64,000 bases of DNA from Longitalea arenae (GTDB lineage: Bacteria; Bacteroidota; Bacteroidia; Chitinophagales; Chitinophagaceae), in contig NZ_JAFFJX010000026.1 of the NCBI RefSeq assembly GCF_016924755.1, forward strand, positions 1 to 64,000, read 5' to 3'. How positions within the stretch are numbered: the first letter of the stretch is position 1; every line of letters starts with the position of its first letter. Positions 20,220 to 27,868 of the stretch are shown one piece after another. Both the position numbers and the translations under genes were made by a program. The notes beneath the pieces are model-generated. The model searched no databases, was not told where the DNA came from, and was given only the letters and a program-made list of their open reading frames with translations.

Positions 20220-21218
20220 ATGTCTGCAGAAAAAATTATATCCGATTGGAAGAAAAAGCTCTTTAAACCTGTTTACTGGCTGGAGGGTGAAGAGGATTAT
20301 TTTATCGATAAAATTGTGCATTATGCCGAGCATAACATTTTAACGGAGGCTGAGGCCGGTTTTAACCTCACCGTCTTCTACGGCAGGGATGCAGACTGGA
20401 CCCAGGTGATCAACGCCTGTAAGCGTTATCCAATGTTTGCCGAGCGGCAGGTAGTTTTACTAAAGGAAGCGCAACATATGCGTGATATCGACAAATTGGA
20501 ATCGTATATTTCACAGCCTTTATCATCCACCGTTTTCGTAGTAGCCTACAAAGAAAAAAAGGTAGATGGCCGTACGCAGCTGGCCAAGCTGCTTAAGTCG
20601 AAGGCTGAGTTATTTACTACCAAGAAAATGTACGATAGCCAGTTACCTGAATGGACAAATGAACTGGTTAAAAGCAAGGGATACACGATATCCCAGAAAG
20701 CAGTTTTATTACTCGTTGATCATATCGGTAATGATCTTAGCCGCATCGATAATGAAGTAGATAAAATGCTGGTGAACCTGGGCAGCAGGACCAACATTAC
20801 CGAAGATGATATTGAAAAGTATGTGGGCATTAGCAAGGAATACAATCCATTCGAATTACAAGCTGCCATGGCTGCCAAAGACCTGCCCAAAGCCATGCGT
20901 ATAATACAGTATTTTGAGGCGAATCCCAAAGCGGCTCCCATACAATTGGTATTACCTACACTATACAATCTGTTCAGTAAGACGTATATGATCTTTGGCC
21001 AAAGTGCAAAGGATGACAAGACCATTGCCGCCAATATCGGGGTGAACGCCTGGTTTGTGAAAGATTATATGTTAGTGGCGCGTAACTATGGTTATAACGG
21101 TGTAGAGAAAGCGTTGTTGCTGCTGCATCATTACAACCTGCGCAGTGTTGGGGTCAACGATACAGGAACACCCGATGCCTCGTTGTTAAAAGAAATGGTG
21201 GTGAAAATGGTAAACTAA
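20220..21218 (+). CDS. holA: DNA polymerase III subunit delta
   Basis: 332 aa, the usual length. Delta opens the beta clamp in the clamp-loader complex. The family start is clear (KPVYWLEGEEDYFIDKIVHYAE, then NLTVFYGRD and LLKEAQHM), followed by the AAA-like lid region with DNDLSRIDNEVDKM-type sequence (GNDLSRIDNEVDKMLV), EYNPFELQAAMAAKD and the C-terminal collar domain. Bacteroidota HolA is divergent, but the order of blocks fits. It is a single gene, ribF lying convergent downstream. Upstream, TAATATTG about 25 bp before the start is a near match to a -7 box. Confidence 0.9.
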   Translation: MSAEKIISDWKKKLFKPVYWLEGEEDYFIDKIVHYAEHNILTEAEAGFNLTVFYGRDADWTQVINACKRYPMFAERQVVLLKEAQHMRDIDKLESYISQPLSSTVFVVAYKEKKVDGRTQLAKLLKSKAELFTTKKMYDSQLPEWTNELVKSKGYTISQKAVLLLVDHIGNDLSRIDNEVDKMLVNLGSRTNITEDDIEKYVGISKEYNPFELQAAMAAKDLPKAMRIIQYFEANPKAAPIQLVLPTLYNLFSKTYMIFGQSAKDDKTIAANIGVNAWFVKDYMLVARNYGYNGVEKALLLLHHYNLRSVGVNDTGTPDASLLKEMVVKMVN

Positions 21219-21252
21219 TTAGCTAATGTGCTAATTAGCTAATGTGCTGATT
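21214..21252. repeat. octamer array, word GCTAATTA/GCTAATGT
   Basis: Alternating GCTAATTA and GCTAATGT with a period of 8, directly after the holA stop codon. The word is part palindromic. It recurs at 32.1, 47.6, 57.8 and 62.1 kb. Confidence 0.75.
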
Positions 21253-21278
21253 AAACGCTTTGAACTTAGAACTTTGAA

Positions 21279-22343
21279 CTATTTAAGGCCCAGTACTTTT
21301 AATGTATCCTCTTTGTCCTTCGCCAGTTGTTCTACCAATGCCTCAAGCCCATTGAACTTTACTTCAGGGCGCAGGTATTGTTTAACATACACCCGCAGCG
21401 ATTTGCCGTAAATATCTTCGTTGAAATCAAAGAGGTTTACTTCGATCACCCGGTCGGTGCCACCGATAGTGGGTCTTATGCCAATGCTCATCATGCCGGC
21501 AAGGAGGGTTAAAGTCTGAGGGGCAAAGTTTGAGGCCTGAAGTCCGAGGGCTGATGTCTTATCTCCGGTATTCTGACCTCCGGCCTCGGCCGTCTTCTGA
21601 GCTCCGCCTTCCGGCCTCTGACTTCCGTGTTCCGGTCTCCGGCTTCTGATCTCTGCCCTGACAGCATAAATGCCATTGCCCGGAATAAGTTTTTCCTCGT
21701 TCTCGATGTGCAGGTTAGCGGTAGGGTAACCCAGCGTGCGGCCCAGTTTATTGCCATCTACAACAGTGCCTTCGAAGAAGAAATCATAACCCAGCAGGGT
21801 GTTGGCCCTATCGATATTCCCCTGCAGAACAGCTTCCCGGATGCGGGTGGAGCTTACGGTATTATCATTGATCACATGGGCTGGAATTTCCATGAGGCGG
21901 AAGCCAAGCCGGTCGCTGTATGTTTCCAGTAATTTGTAGTCGCCTTCGCGGTTCTTGCCAAAACGGTGGTCGTAGCCGATAATAACGGTGTGCGGATGGA
22001 ACTTTTCAACCAGGAACTGTTCGATATAGGCCGACGGACTTTGCTGTGCAAAAACATCGGTAAAGGGAACAACCACCAGGTGATCGATGCCGTTCTTATC
22101 GAGCAGTTCAATTTTTTCGTCGATCGTATTGATCAGCTGGATGCCGGGCTGGCCGCTGACGATCACTTTGCGCGGGTGCGGATGGAAAGTGATTATGACC
22201 GTTTCGCCACCGATGCGTGCTGCTTCCCGCTTCAATTGCTCCAGGATGCTTTTGTGGCCGGTATGTACGCCATCGAATGTGCCGATCGTCACTACTGCCT
22301 TTTGAAAGGCCGGGATAGTATCTGTTGAAAAGTAAACTTTCAT
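21279..22343 (-). CDS. ribF: bifunctional riboflavin kinase / FAD synthetase, with an in-frame repeat insertion
   Basis: Makes FMN from riboflavin and FAD from FMN. N-terminal FAD synthetase domain: TIGTFDGVHTGH (HxGH motif) and SSTRIREAV. C-terminal riboflavin kinase domain: GTVVDGNKLGRTLGYPTANL, IGIRPTIGG and VNLFDFNEDIYGKSL. At 354 aa it is about 45 residues longer than usual. The excess is residues about 230-277, between the YAVRAEI strand and MMSIGIRPTIGG; this loop is low in complexity with a seven-residue period and is encoded by a heptamer DNA array (21515-21661). Catalytic motifs are intact, so it is probably functional. Start at 22343 (MKVYFSTD); an upstream TTG-like extension is less likely. 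Confidence 0.93.
   Translation of the reverse strand: MKVYFSTDTIPAFQKAVVTIGTFDGVHTGHKSILEQLKREAARIGGETVIITFHPHPRKVIVSGQPGIQLINTIDEKIELLDKNGIDHLVVVPFTDVFAQQSPSAYIEQFLVEKFHPHTVIIGYDHRFGKNREGDYKLLETYSDRLGFRLMEIPAHVINDNTVSSTRIREAVLQGNIDRANTLLGYDFFFEGTVVDGNKLGRTLGYPTANLHIENEEKLIPGNGIYAVRAEIRSRRPEHGSQRPEGGAQKTAEAGGQNTGDKTSALGLQASNFAPQTLTLLAGMMSIGIRPTIGGTDRVIEVNLFDFNEDIYGKSLRVYVKQYLRPEVKFNGLEALVEQLAKDKEDTLKVLGLK
21515..21661. repeat. heptamer array inside ribF, word CTCCGGC/TTCTGAC
   Basis: About 147 bp of degenerate 7-bp units (CTCCGGC, TTCTGAC, CTTCCGG, TCTCCGG and similar). 147 is 21 x 7 and 49 codons, so the reading frame is kept; translation gives a loose seven-residue repeat (RRPEHGS, QRPEGGA, QKTAEAG, GQNTGDK). 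Confidence 0.8.
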
Positions 22344-22377
22344 AAATGCGGTGCGAAAATACAATCTGAAATCGATT

Positions 22378-22460
22378 TGGGATTTCCGGATTTTGGATTT
22401 TGAGATCTCGGGATTTCAGAATTTGAGATTGAGCTGGTAAATCCTTAAATCCCTGAATCA
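22378..22460. repeat. GATTTTGA-type array upstream of ribF
   Basis: GATTTCCGGATTTTGGATTTTGAG-like units at 22378-22436 followed by AAATCCTTAAATCCC at 22440-22455: left and right arms of the GATTT/AAATC family seen at five other loci, here more degenerate. Confidence 0.6.
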
Positions 22461-22470
22461 GAAATCAGCA

Positions 22471-22730
22471 ATTTCCGCTGAAATGGGAGATTCCATGATT
22501 TACGCAAAAGTTGGGATTGGTGTAAATCTCGAAATCCCACAATCAGAAATCAGCTATTTCCGCTGAAATGGGCGATTCCATGATTTACGCAAAAATTGGA
22601 ATTGGTGTAAATCTCGAAATCCCAAAATCAGAAATCAGCAATTTCCGCTGAAATGGGAGATTCCATGATTTACGCAAAAATTGGGATTGGTGTAAATCTC
22701 GAAATCCCGCAATCAGAAATCAGAAATTTC
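22471..22730. repeat. three tandem copies of an 85-bp unit
   Basis: The marker ATTTCCGC occurs at 22471, 22556, 22641 and 22726, exactly 85 bp apart. Copies differ at only a few bases (for example GGGAGATT against GGGCGATT, AAAGTTGGGATT against AAATTGGAATT). Each unit has its own internal arms (GAAATGGGAGATTCC and AAATCTCGAAATCCC). The array fills the divergent region between ribF and purM and runs up to the purM -7 box. Confidence 0.9.
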
Positions 22731-22735
22731 CGCCT

Positions 22736-22743
22736 TACCTTTG
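22736..22743 (+). promoter_or_regulatory. -7 box of purM
   Basis: TACCTTTG, exact match to TAnnTTTG, 36 bp before the purM start. No TTG was found at the usual distance; that place is occupied by the last part of the 85-bp array. Confidence 0.45.
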
Positions 22744-22779
22744 CCGATTCATAAGACAGTCATAAGATAATTTTCAGTA

Positions 22780-23943
22780 ATGAGTTTATATTCACAACGG
22801 GGTGTTTCTGCCCAGAAAGAGGAAGTTCACAAGGCAACGGAAAAACTGGATAAAGGGTTGTATCCCCATGCTTTCTGCAAGATCTATCCTGATTACCTTA
22901 CCGGCCACTCCGATTGGGTGAATGTAATGCATGCCGATGGCGCCGGCACCAAAAGCATCCTGGCTTATTTGTACTGGAAGGAAACCGGAGATCTTTCTGT
23001 TTGGAAAGGTATTGCCCAGGATGCCGTTGTGATGAATCTCGACGACCTGTTGTGTGTAGGCATCACTGACAACCTCTTATTTTCTTCAACCATCGACCGC
23101 AATAAAAAGCTCGTGACCGGCGAAGTGCTGGAAACAGTGATCAATGGAACACAGGAACTCTTCGATTCCCTGAAACAGTTCGGGGTGAATATCCATTACC
23201 TGGGCGGCGAAACAGCCGATGTAGGCGATGTAGTGCGCACCATTGCGGTGAATGGCACCATGACGGCCCGCTGGCCCAAAAACCGGCTGGTGACCAATGA
23301 AAAGATCCAGGCAGGCGATGTAATAGTGGGTTTCAGCAGCTTTGGACAAACCGTGTATGAAACGGAATACAACAGCGGTATTGGCAGCAACGGACTTACC
23401 AGCGCCCGCCACGATGTGTTAAGCAAGTTTTACGCAAAGGAATTTAAAGAATCATATGAGAACAGCCTGGCCGATGAAGTAGTGTATATCGGGCCCCATC
23501 GTTTGACAGATACAGTGGGCGCTGAAAAGCACCAGGTGGGTAAACTGCTCTTATCGCCCACGCGCACCTATGCTCCTTTATTGAACCTGTTCTTCGATAA
23601 TTATTTTGATGCCATTCATGGCCTCATTCATTGCAGTGGCGGCGGGCAAACCAAATGTATGAAATACCTCCCCGGCAATTTCCGCGTAGTGAAAGACAAC
23701 CTGTTCGAACCACCCATTATTTTCCAGCTCATTCAAAAAGCCTCCGGTTCCAATAACCGCGAAATGTACCAGGTGTTTAACATGGGCCACCGGCTTGAGT
23801 TATTTACCCATGCCTCTTCTGCACCCTTATTCATCGAGGCGGCTCAAAAGCTCGGCATTGAAGCGCAGATCGTAGGCCGCGTAGAAGCAAGTGATAAAAA
23901 AGAACTGATTTTGAAAGTAGACGGTGAAGAAATAGTTTATTGA
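22780..23943 (+). CDS. purM: phosphoribosylformylglycinamidine cyclo-ligase (AIR synthetase)
   Basis: Fifth step of purine synthesis: ATP-dependent ring closure of FGAM to AIR in the cytoplasm. 387 aa, slightly longer than the 345-aa E. coli enzyme. Family motifs: HADGAGTKS near residue 50, QDAVVMNLDDLLCVG, YLGGETADVGD, VGFSSFGQ, then IHGLIHCSGGGQTKCMKYL and FNMGHRLELF, where AIR synthetases have the MFNMGxG-type loop. The sequence is of the longer Bacteroidota type. Single gene, convergent with the DeoR-type gene downstream. Confidence 0.93.
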   Translation: MSLYSQRGVSAQKEEVHKATEKLDKGLYPHAFCKIYPDYLTGHSDWVNVMHADGAGTKSILAYLYWKETGDLSVWKGIAQDAVVMNLDDLLCVGITDNLLFSSTIDRNKKLVTGEVLETVINGTQELFDSLKQFGVNIHYLGGETADVGDVVRTIAVNGTMTARWPKNRLVTNEKIQAGDVIVGFSSFGQTVYETEYNSGIGSNGLTSARHDVLSKFYAKEFKESYENSLADEVVYIGPHRLTDTVGAEKHQVGKLLLSPTRTYAPLLNLFFDNYFDAIHGLIHCSGGGQTKCMKYLPGNFRVVKDNLFEPPIIFQLIQKASGSNNREMYQVFNMGHRLELFTHASSAPLFIEAAQKLGIEAQIVGRVEASDKKELILKVDGEEIVY

Positions 23944-23949
23944 TACTGT

Positions 23950-24072
23950 TTATAGTTTAGAGTTTGTGGTTTATCGTTTATGGTTATTCAACCATTAGGT
24001 CTCGCGACAACTTGCGAACTGAATAACTTCTAACCAACAACTGTCAACTATGAACATTGAACTGTGAACTAA
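23950..24072. repeat. two short degenerate arrays (GTTTATG and AACTGTG words)
   Basis: GTTTATAGTTTAGAGTTTGTGG-like heptamers at 23950-23985 and ACTATGAACATTGAACTGTGAACT at 24045-24070, between the convergent purM and DeoR genes. Period about 7, weaker than the other arrays. Confidence 0.55.
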
Positions 24073-24818
24073 ATAACGTCAATCCCCGCATCCCGGTAAG
24101 GTTTTAAGATAGGATCATCGGGCGGCAGCTCGGTGATCAGCATTTGTATTTTACCGATCTCACAAATATGTATAGGCTGCAGGCTATTGATCTTTTCCGC
24201 TATACTCAGGCAAACCACTTTTTGGGAAGATTCGATCATGGCTTTTTTCAACTGAACTACATCCCAGTCGCTATCGGTAATACCGTCTTTCAGGCTGATG
24301 GCGTTAACGCCTAAAAAGCACAGATCGGCCCTGATCCTTTTGATCTGGGTAATGGCCTCGCCACCGGTGGTGATCTTAGCGTTTTTCGATACTTTATCAC
24401 CAATGGCGATCACCTCTACGGAAGGGTGCTGCATATATTCCAGGATGGCCGGTATACTGCCTGAAACAAAAGTAGCTTTCAACCGCGGTGGTAAAGCCCG
24501 CGCCATTTCTATAATGGTGGTACCGCCCGTAGTAAGCACGAACATGCCGTCATGTATAAGCGACGCAGCTTTACGCGCAATGGTCTTTTTATGGTCGTGT
24601 GAATAGATATGGGAACCGGAATAATGCACCTGGCTGAAGGAGTGTGACAGGGCGCCACCATGTACTTTAATGATCTTTCCCTCATCGGCCAGTTCCTGCA
24701 GGTCGCGCCGGATCGTGTCTTCCGACACATTCATATCCCTGCTGAGATTCGATGACATTACTTTATTGTGCAGGTTCACCTGGTGCAGGATGTAAGCTTG
24801 TCGTTCTTTCTTTAACAT
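24069..24818 (-). CDS. DeoR-family transcriptional regulator
   Basis: 249 aa, the usual length. N-terminal winged helix (about 1-60) with the DeoR signature VSEDTIRRDLQELADEGKIIKVHGGAL; C-terminal DeoR sensor domain of the phosphosugar-binding isomerase fold with TTGGTTIIEMARALP, SGSIPAILEYM, IGDKVSKNAKITTGGEA and DLCFLGVNAISLKDGITDSD. DeoR regulators usually sense a phosphorylated sugar and control a linked sugar-use operon, but no such operon is adjacent, so target and ligand are unknown. ATG at 24818. Confidence 0.93.
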   Translation of the reverse strand: MLKKERQAYILHQVNLHNKVMSSNLSRDMNVSEDTIRRDLQELADEGKIIKVHGGALSHSFSQVHYSGSHIYSHDHKKTIARKAASLIHDGMFVLTTGGTTIIEMARALPPRLKATFVSGSIPAILEYMQHPSVEVIAIGDKVSKNAKITTGGEAITQIKRIRADLCFLGVNAISLKDGITDSDWDVVQLKKAMIESSQKVVCLSIAEKINSLQPIHICEIGKIQMLITELPPDDPILKPYRDAGIDVI

Positions 24819-24931
24819 GTTCGTTGAAGGGTATAATATTTCCGGTGCCGGTTAAAATGGGAAAGCTATAGAAAATCCTGTATAAAATTTGCAAAAATTT
24901 CGCTGAAACTGTCAAGTGCTGCCACTATTAA

Positions 24932-24967
24932 AACAAAGGGCCTCTACTGTTTATAGAAGGCCCTTTT
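24932..24967 (-). terminator. terminator downstream of the TonB-like segment
   Basis: AAAGGGCC at 24935-24942 pairs with GGCCCTTT at 24959-24966, with further TCTA/TAGA pairing inside; on the minus strand it is followed by a T-rich GTTTTAAT. It lies 23 bp after the stop of the TonB-like segment, so the transcript of the blaI-M56 operon should include that segment. Confidence 0.75.
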
Positions 24968-24989
24968 GCTTATATGTTAATTTCATTAT

Positions 24990-25481
24990 TTAAACGGCTG
25001 GCTGTTTCTTTTTTTGAATGCGGAAATCAACCTCAAAATAGTATTGAGCCGGTGGCCGTTCGTCGCTGGACAGTTTTAATTTCTTATCAAAAACCCGTTT
25101 CACTTCGTCTTCCAGTAGTCTTCGCATTTCTTCCCGGGTAAGCGGTTCACCAATGGCGGCACCTTTGTCTGCTTCCAGTCCTACGGAAGTGAAACTTGTT
25201 ATGGTCTTTATTTCATGGGGCGCCTGATCATAAAATTTTATATTATTCACCTCACCGTTTTTATTTACGGCCAGCGAAAAATAAACAACGCCTTCTACAT
25301 GATTGTCCATGGCTTTTTTCGGGTACCGGGCGTTGCGGCGGTAATGCCATGCAATTTTGAAAAGAGTGGAATCTTCGTCAATGTGTTTTGAATCCTTACC
25401 CGTGTTTGCTGTCAGGTGTTTGTTTGTTTGCAATGCCTGCCTTGCATTGCTGGCTGTCTGCCTGGTGGCAGCCGGTGCAGC
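24990..25481 (-). pseudogene. TonB C-terminal-like domain cut off by an in-frame TAG
   Basis: About 163 codons in the same frame as the M56-amidase gene, directly after its TAG at 25482-25484. The domain (VEGVVYFSLAVNKNGEVNNIKFYD, preceded by YPKKAM) is the start of a TonB C-terminal fold as found at the end of many M56-family proteins in Bacteroidota. There is no ATG before the domain; the first possible start is TTG at 25433. The Ala/Pro-rich linker continues on both sides of the stop (SEPAPSPQPHA, stop, AAPAATRQT), which points to a single nonsense change in what was one protein. It could instead be readthrough, a separate TTG-started protein, or a sequencing error. Confidence 0.75.
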
Positions 25482-27056
25482 CTAGGCATGTGGCTGTGGC
25501 GAAGGCGCCGGCTCACTAACGGCAGCAGTTGTTTTGTGCTTACTGTTCACAATGCCTTCCAGGATCTTTTTGGCAATGGCTTCCTGGTTGCTGCTCTTGC
25601 TCACAAAGGCCAGGTCTTTTTCATTGGTAATATAGCCGCATTCGATCAGCAGGGCCGGGCAAGGGGAGTTGTCAAGCACCCAGATGCCCTTGCTTTTCCG
25701 TTGCAATAAAGCTGTATTCGTCTCGTATAATTTACCCAGTTCCTGCACAATGCCTGTACCATATTGCCGGGCCACCTCGGTGTTATTGTTCTCATTTCTC
25801 GACACATAAACCTCAAAGCCTTTATTAGCAGTTTGCTGTTCTTCTGCAGCAGCTATATGAATGGCAATGAAGAGGTCAGCCTTTGCCTTTTCTGCGATCA
25901 TAGTGCGGGCTTTCAGGCCTTCATTTTTATCGCCTGTGCTGCCGGGCAGATTATCATCGGTGCGGGTCATTTCAACCTTTACATTATACGCCGGGGCAAG
26001 CTGTTGGATCTTCCGGCTTATTTGTAAGGTGAGGTCTTTCTCGGCCACCTTTCCGTCTTTACTGTAAGCGCCGGCATCCGGTCCGCCGTGACCGGCGTCG
26101 ATAATTACGGTTACAGGCTTCCGCTCCGGATCGGAAAGCCTAAAGTTGGCAAAGGTGTTGGCCGACCGTTGCGCATATAAGGCAACGGTGCAGAATACCA
26201 GGGCCAATACGGGCAGAGCCATCAGGCGGCTGCGATAACTGGAACGGGTTGACTGGTTGTTGGTGATCATGGCTATACGTCTTTTTATATGGTTTTGAAA
26301 AAAATGGTTGGTAATGGAAACCTGTTTTGCCCGCAGTGTTTGCAGCACCAGTAATTCGGCATAAGCATAGCGGTCGTTATCAGAGATGGCGTATTGATCG
26401 GCCAGGAACTCGTGAATAGCTTTCAATTCCTTTTTAAGCAAATGAAAAAAAGGGTTGAACCAGAAGAAAGCGGTAATGATCTCGGCTAGTATTATATCGG
26501 TAGTATGCTTTTGCTGTACATGGAACAGTTCATGACGGAAGATCTGCTGCCCATCGCGGCTGTTGAAGGGCAGGTCAGTATTCCAAAAGATCGAGCGGAA
26601 AAAGGAGAAGGGTGTGTTGGGTTCGCTGGTACTGAAGAATTTCAGGTCACCGATGCGTTCAAACGGATATTTTTTTGAGATCTTTTTTATGTAGATAAGC
26701 GACCGCAACAGCGTCCAAAGCAGCACGATGATACCGGCGCCGTAAAGCAGGTACAGCATGTTTTCCAGGGTAAACAGTTTTGCCAATACGCCCGGGCCGG
26801 CTTGCAGGCCCTCTGTTTCGCCATAATCCACCGTCAGTACTTCCAGGGTTTGGTACATGACCTGGTTCACGCGGTTTTTCGGTGTATACCATACCGGGAT
26901 CCTGATAAAAGGCAGGATCACCGAGAGCAGCAGGGTGGCCTGCAGGTAAAACCGGTTATAATGGTGGAACCGCCTGTTGCGTAAGAAGAGCCAATAATAG
27001 CCCAGCAGGATGCCGGAGCACAGCATAACTTTCCCCAGGTACAGCAAAAAGATCAT
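25482..27056 (-). CDS. M56 (BlaR1-like) membrane protease fused to an N-acetylmuramoyl-L-alanine amidase domain
   Basis: 524 aa. M56 part: spans near 3-25, 36-56 and 97-118, the zinc motif HELFH at 175-179 with a second glutamate in HEFLAD (E216), and a fourth span at about 280-296. M56 proteases cut BlaI-type repressors after a signal from outside. The periplasmic part (about 315-502) is an Amidase_3 domain: DAGHGG (H323), E339, H400 in IAIHIAA (usually SxHxN), and E472 in LLIECGY, so zinc ligands and catalytic glutamate are present. In BlaR1 a penicillin-binding domain sits here. blaI-type gene upstream overlaps by 4 bp. A TonB-like tail follows in frame after TAG. Confidence 0.93.
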   Translation of the reverse strand: MIFLLYLGKVMLCSGILLGYYWLFLRNRRFHHYNRFYLQATLLLSVILPFIRIPVWYTPKNRVNQVMYQTLEVLTVDYGETEGLQAGPGVLAKLFTLENMLYLLYGAGIIVLLWTLLRSLIYIKKISKKYPFERIGDLKFFSTSEPNTPFSFFRSIFWNTDLPFNSRDGQQIFRHELFHVQQKHTTDIILAEIITAFFWFNPFFHLLKKELKAIHEFLADQYAISDNDRYAYAELLVLQTLRAKQVSITNHFFQNHIKRRIAMITNNQSTRSSYRSRLMALPVLALVFCTVALYAQRSANTFANFRLSDPERKPVTVIIDAGHGGPDAGAYSKDGKVAEKDLTLQISRKIQQLAPAYNVKVEMTRTDDNLPGSTGDKNEGLKARTMIAEKAKADLFIAIHIAAAEEQQTANKGFEVYVSRNENNNTEVARQYGTGIVQELGKLYETNTALLQRKSKGIWVLDNSPCPALLIECGYITNEKDLAFVSKSSNQEAIAKKILEGIVNSKHKTTAAVSEPAPSPQPHA

Positions 27057-27424
27057 TGTTGTTGGTTTTTGGCGTTTTTGATCTGTTCCAGCAAAGCTTC
27101 GAGCTCTTCCTGGCTCAATTTGTTTTCGCTTACGAAATGCGACAACAATTTGGCGGGCGAACCTTCAAAATATCCTTTCACAAGCTGATTGATGCTTTTC
27201 TTCCCATACTCGCTCTTGCTTACGGCAGCTTTATACAGGTTATTGCGGCCCTGCACTTCATACGTTACAAAACCTTTCTCAATCAATATCTTAAGTATAG
27301 TGGCCACCGTATTCGAATGCGGTTTTGGCTCGGGGATCTTGTCCATGATCTCTTTTAAGAAACCTTGTTTTAACAGCCACAGGATCTGCATGACCTGTTC
27401 TTCGGCTTTTGTAAGGGACTTCAT
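27053..27424 (-). CDS. BlaI/MecI-family repressor
   Basis: 123 aa, the normal length. Winged-helix DNA-binding part (about 1-75) starts LTKAEEQVMQILW and contains PHSNTVATILKILIEKGFVTYE, the recognition helix region; the C-terminal helices (about 80-120) serve dimerisation. BlaI repressors sit on dyads in their own promoter and are removed by proteolysis through the partner M56 protease, here encoded by the next gene with a 4-bp ATGA overlap. Two 18-bp dyads and a TAnnTTTG box lie directly in front (27427-27475), so autoregulation is likely. Confidence 0.95.
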   Translation of the reverse strand: MKSLTKAEEQVMQILWLLKQGFLKEIMDKIPEPKPHSNTVATILKILIEKGFVTYEVQGRNNLYKAAVSKSEYGKKSINQLVKGYFEGSPAKLLSHFVSENKLSQEELEALLEQIKNAKNQQQ

Positions 27425-27426
27425 TA

Positions 27427-27444
27427 TAACTAATCTTTTAGTTG
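27427..27444. promoter_or_regulatory. proximal BlaI-type operator
   Basis: TAACTAATCTTTTAGTTG, an 18-bp dyad (TAACTAAT-nn-TTTAGTTG) 2 bp before the repressor's start codon on the minus strand. It should cover the transcription start. An almost identical dyad lies exactly 31 bp away. Confidence 0.75.
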
Positions 27445-27449
27445 TTCGT

Positions 27450-27457
27450 CAAATGTA
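27450..27457 (-). promoter_or_regulatory. -7 box of the blaI-M56 operon
   Basis: Minus-strand TACATTTG, an exact TAnnTTTG, 26 bp before the start codon and placed between the two dyads. Repressor bound to either dyad would block RNA polymerase. Confidence 0.6.
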
Positions 27458-27475
27458 TAACTAATTATTTAGTTG
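27458..27475. promoter_or_regulatory. distal BlaI-type operator
   Basis: TAACTAATTATTTAGTTG, same dyad as at 27427 with only the two central bases changed. It lies directly upstream of the -7 box, between the -7 and -33 regions. The centre-to-centre distance of 31 bp is about three helical turns, so two dimers would bind on one face. Confidence 0.75.
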
Positions 27476-27868
27476 CAGAGTATTTGCCTTGATTTTTTTC
27501 AAAATATTTCTAATAAAGGTTACGCTGGTATGAAAAATGGTACTAATATTAGAAGGACATGCTGTGCTGGCGGGCATTTTAGCCAATGGGAGCGGTCAGG
27601 GGCCGGTAAACGATAATAGAAAATATGTATTCGTGACTAACTACTAATCAATTATTGTCTATTACAGCTTCGATTTTATCCACAAAAGCTATGAGGTTTG
27701 GAGATTGAGTGTTACTTTTGCAGACAGTACCGGATGGATTAACAGGTTATTAGCACCTGATTTGCAACCTCCCCCGAACATAGTTAGTCTTGCAAATGTT
27801 AGTATAGTACCCTTAACAACAGAAAGGCGATTTATAATCGACGATTAAAGTCATTTTTATAAAGTAAT
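27476..27868. other. intergenic region upstream of rpoD
   Basis: About 390 bp without an ORF. It holds two possible rpoD promoters: TACTTTTG at 27713-27720 (exact -7 box) and TTTG at 27761-27764, 20 nt, TAGTCTTG at 27785-27792. The stretch ACTAACTACTAATCAATTATTG near 27645 resembles half-sites of the blaI dyad but is not a dyad. Nothing else recognised. Confidence 0.45.
27761..27792 (+). promoter_or_regulatory. possible promoter of rpoD
   Basis: TTTG, 20-nt spacer, TAGTCTTG (one mismatch to TAnnTTTG). Leader to the ATG at 27869 would be about 70 nt. The TACTTTTG at 27713 is an alternative or second start. Confidence 0.35.

Noticed and set aside
22471-22730. Possible CRISPR array
   Set aside because: The 85-bp units follow each other without unique spacers, are nearly identical over their whole length, and no cas gene is near.
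25416-26067. Plus-strand ORFs opposite the M56-amidase gene
   Set aside because: Shadows of a gene with clear domains on the other strand.
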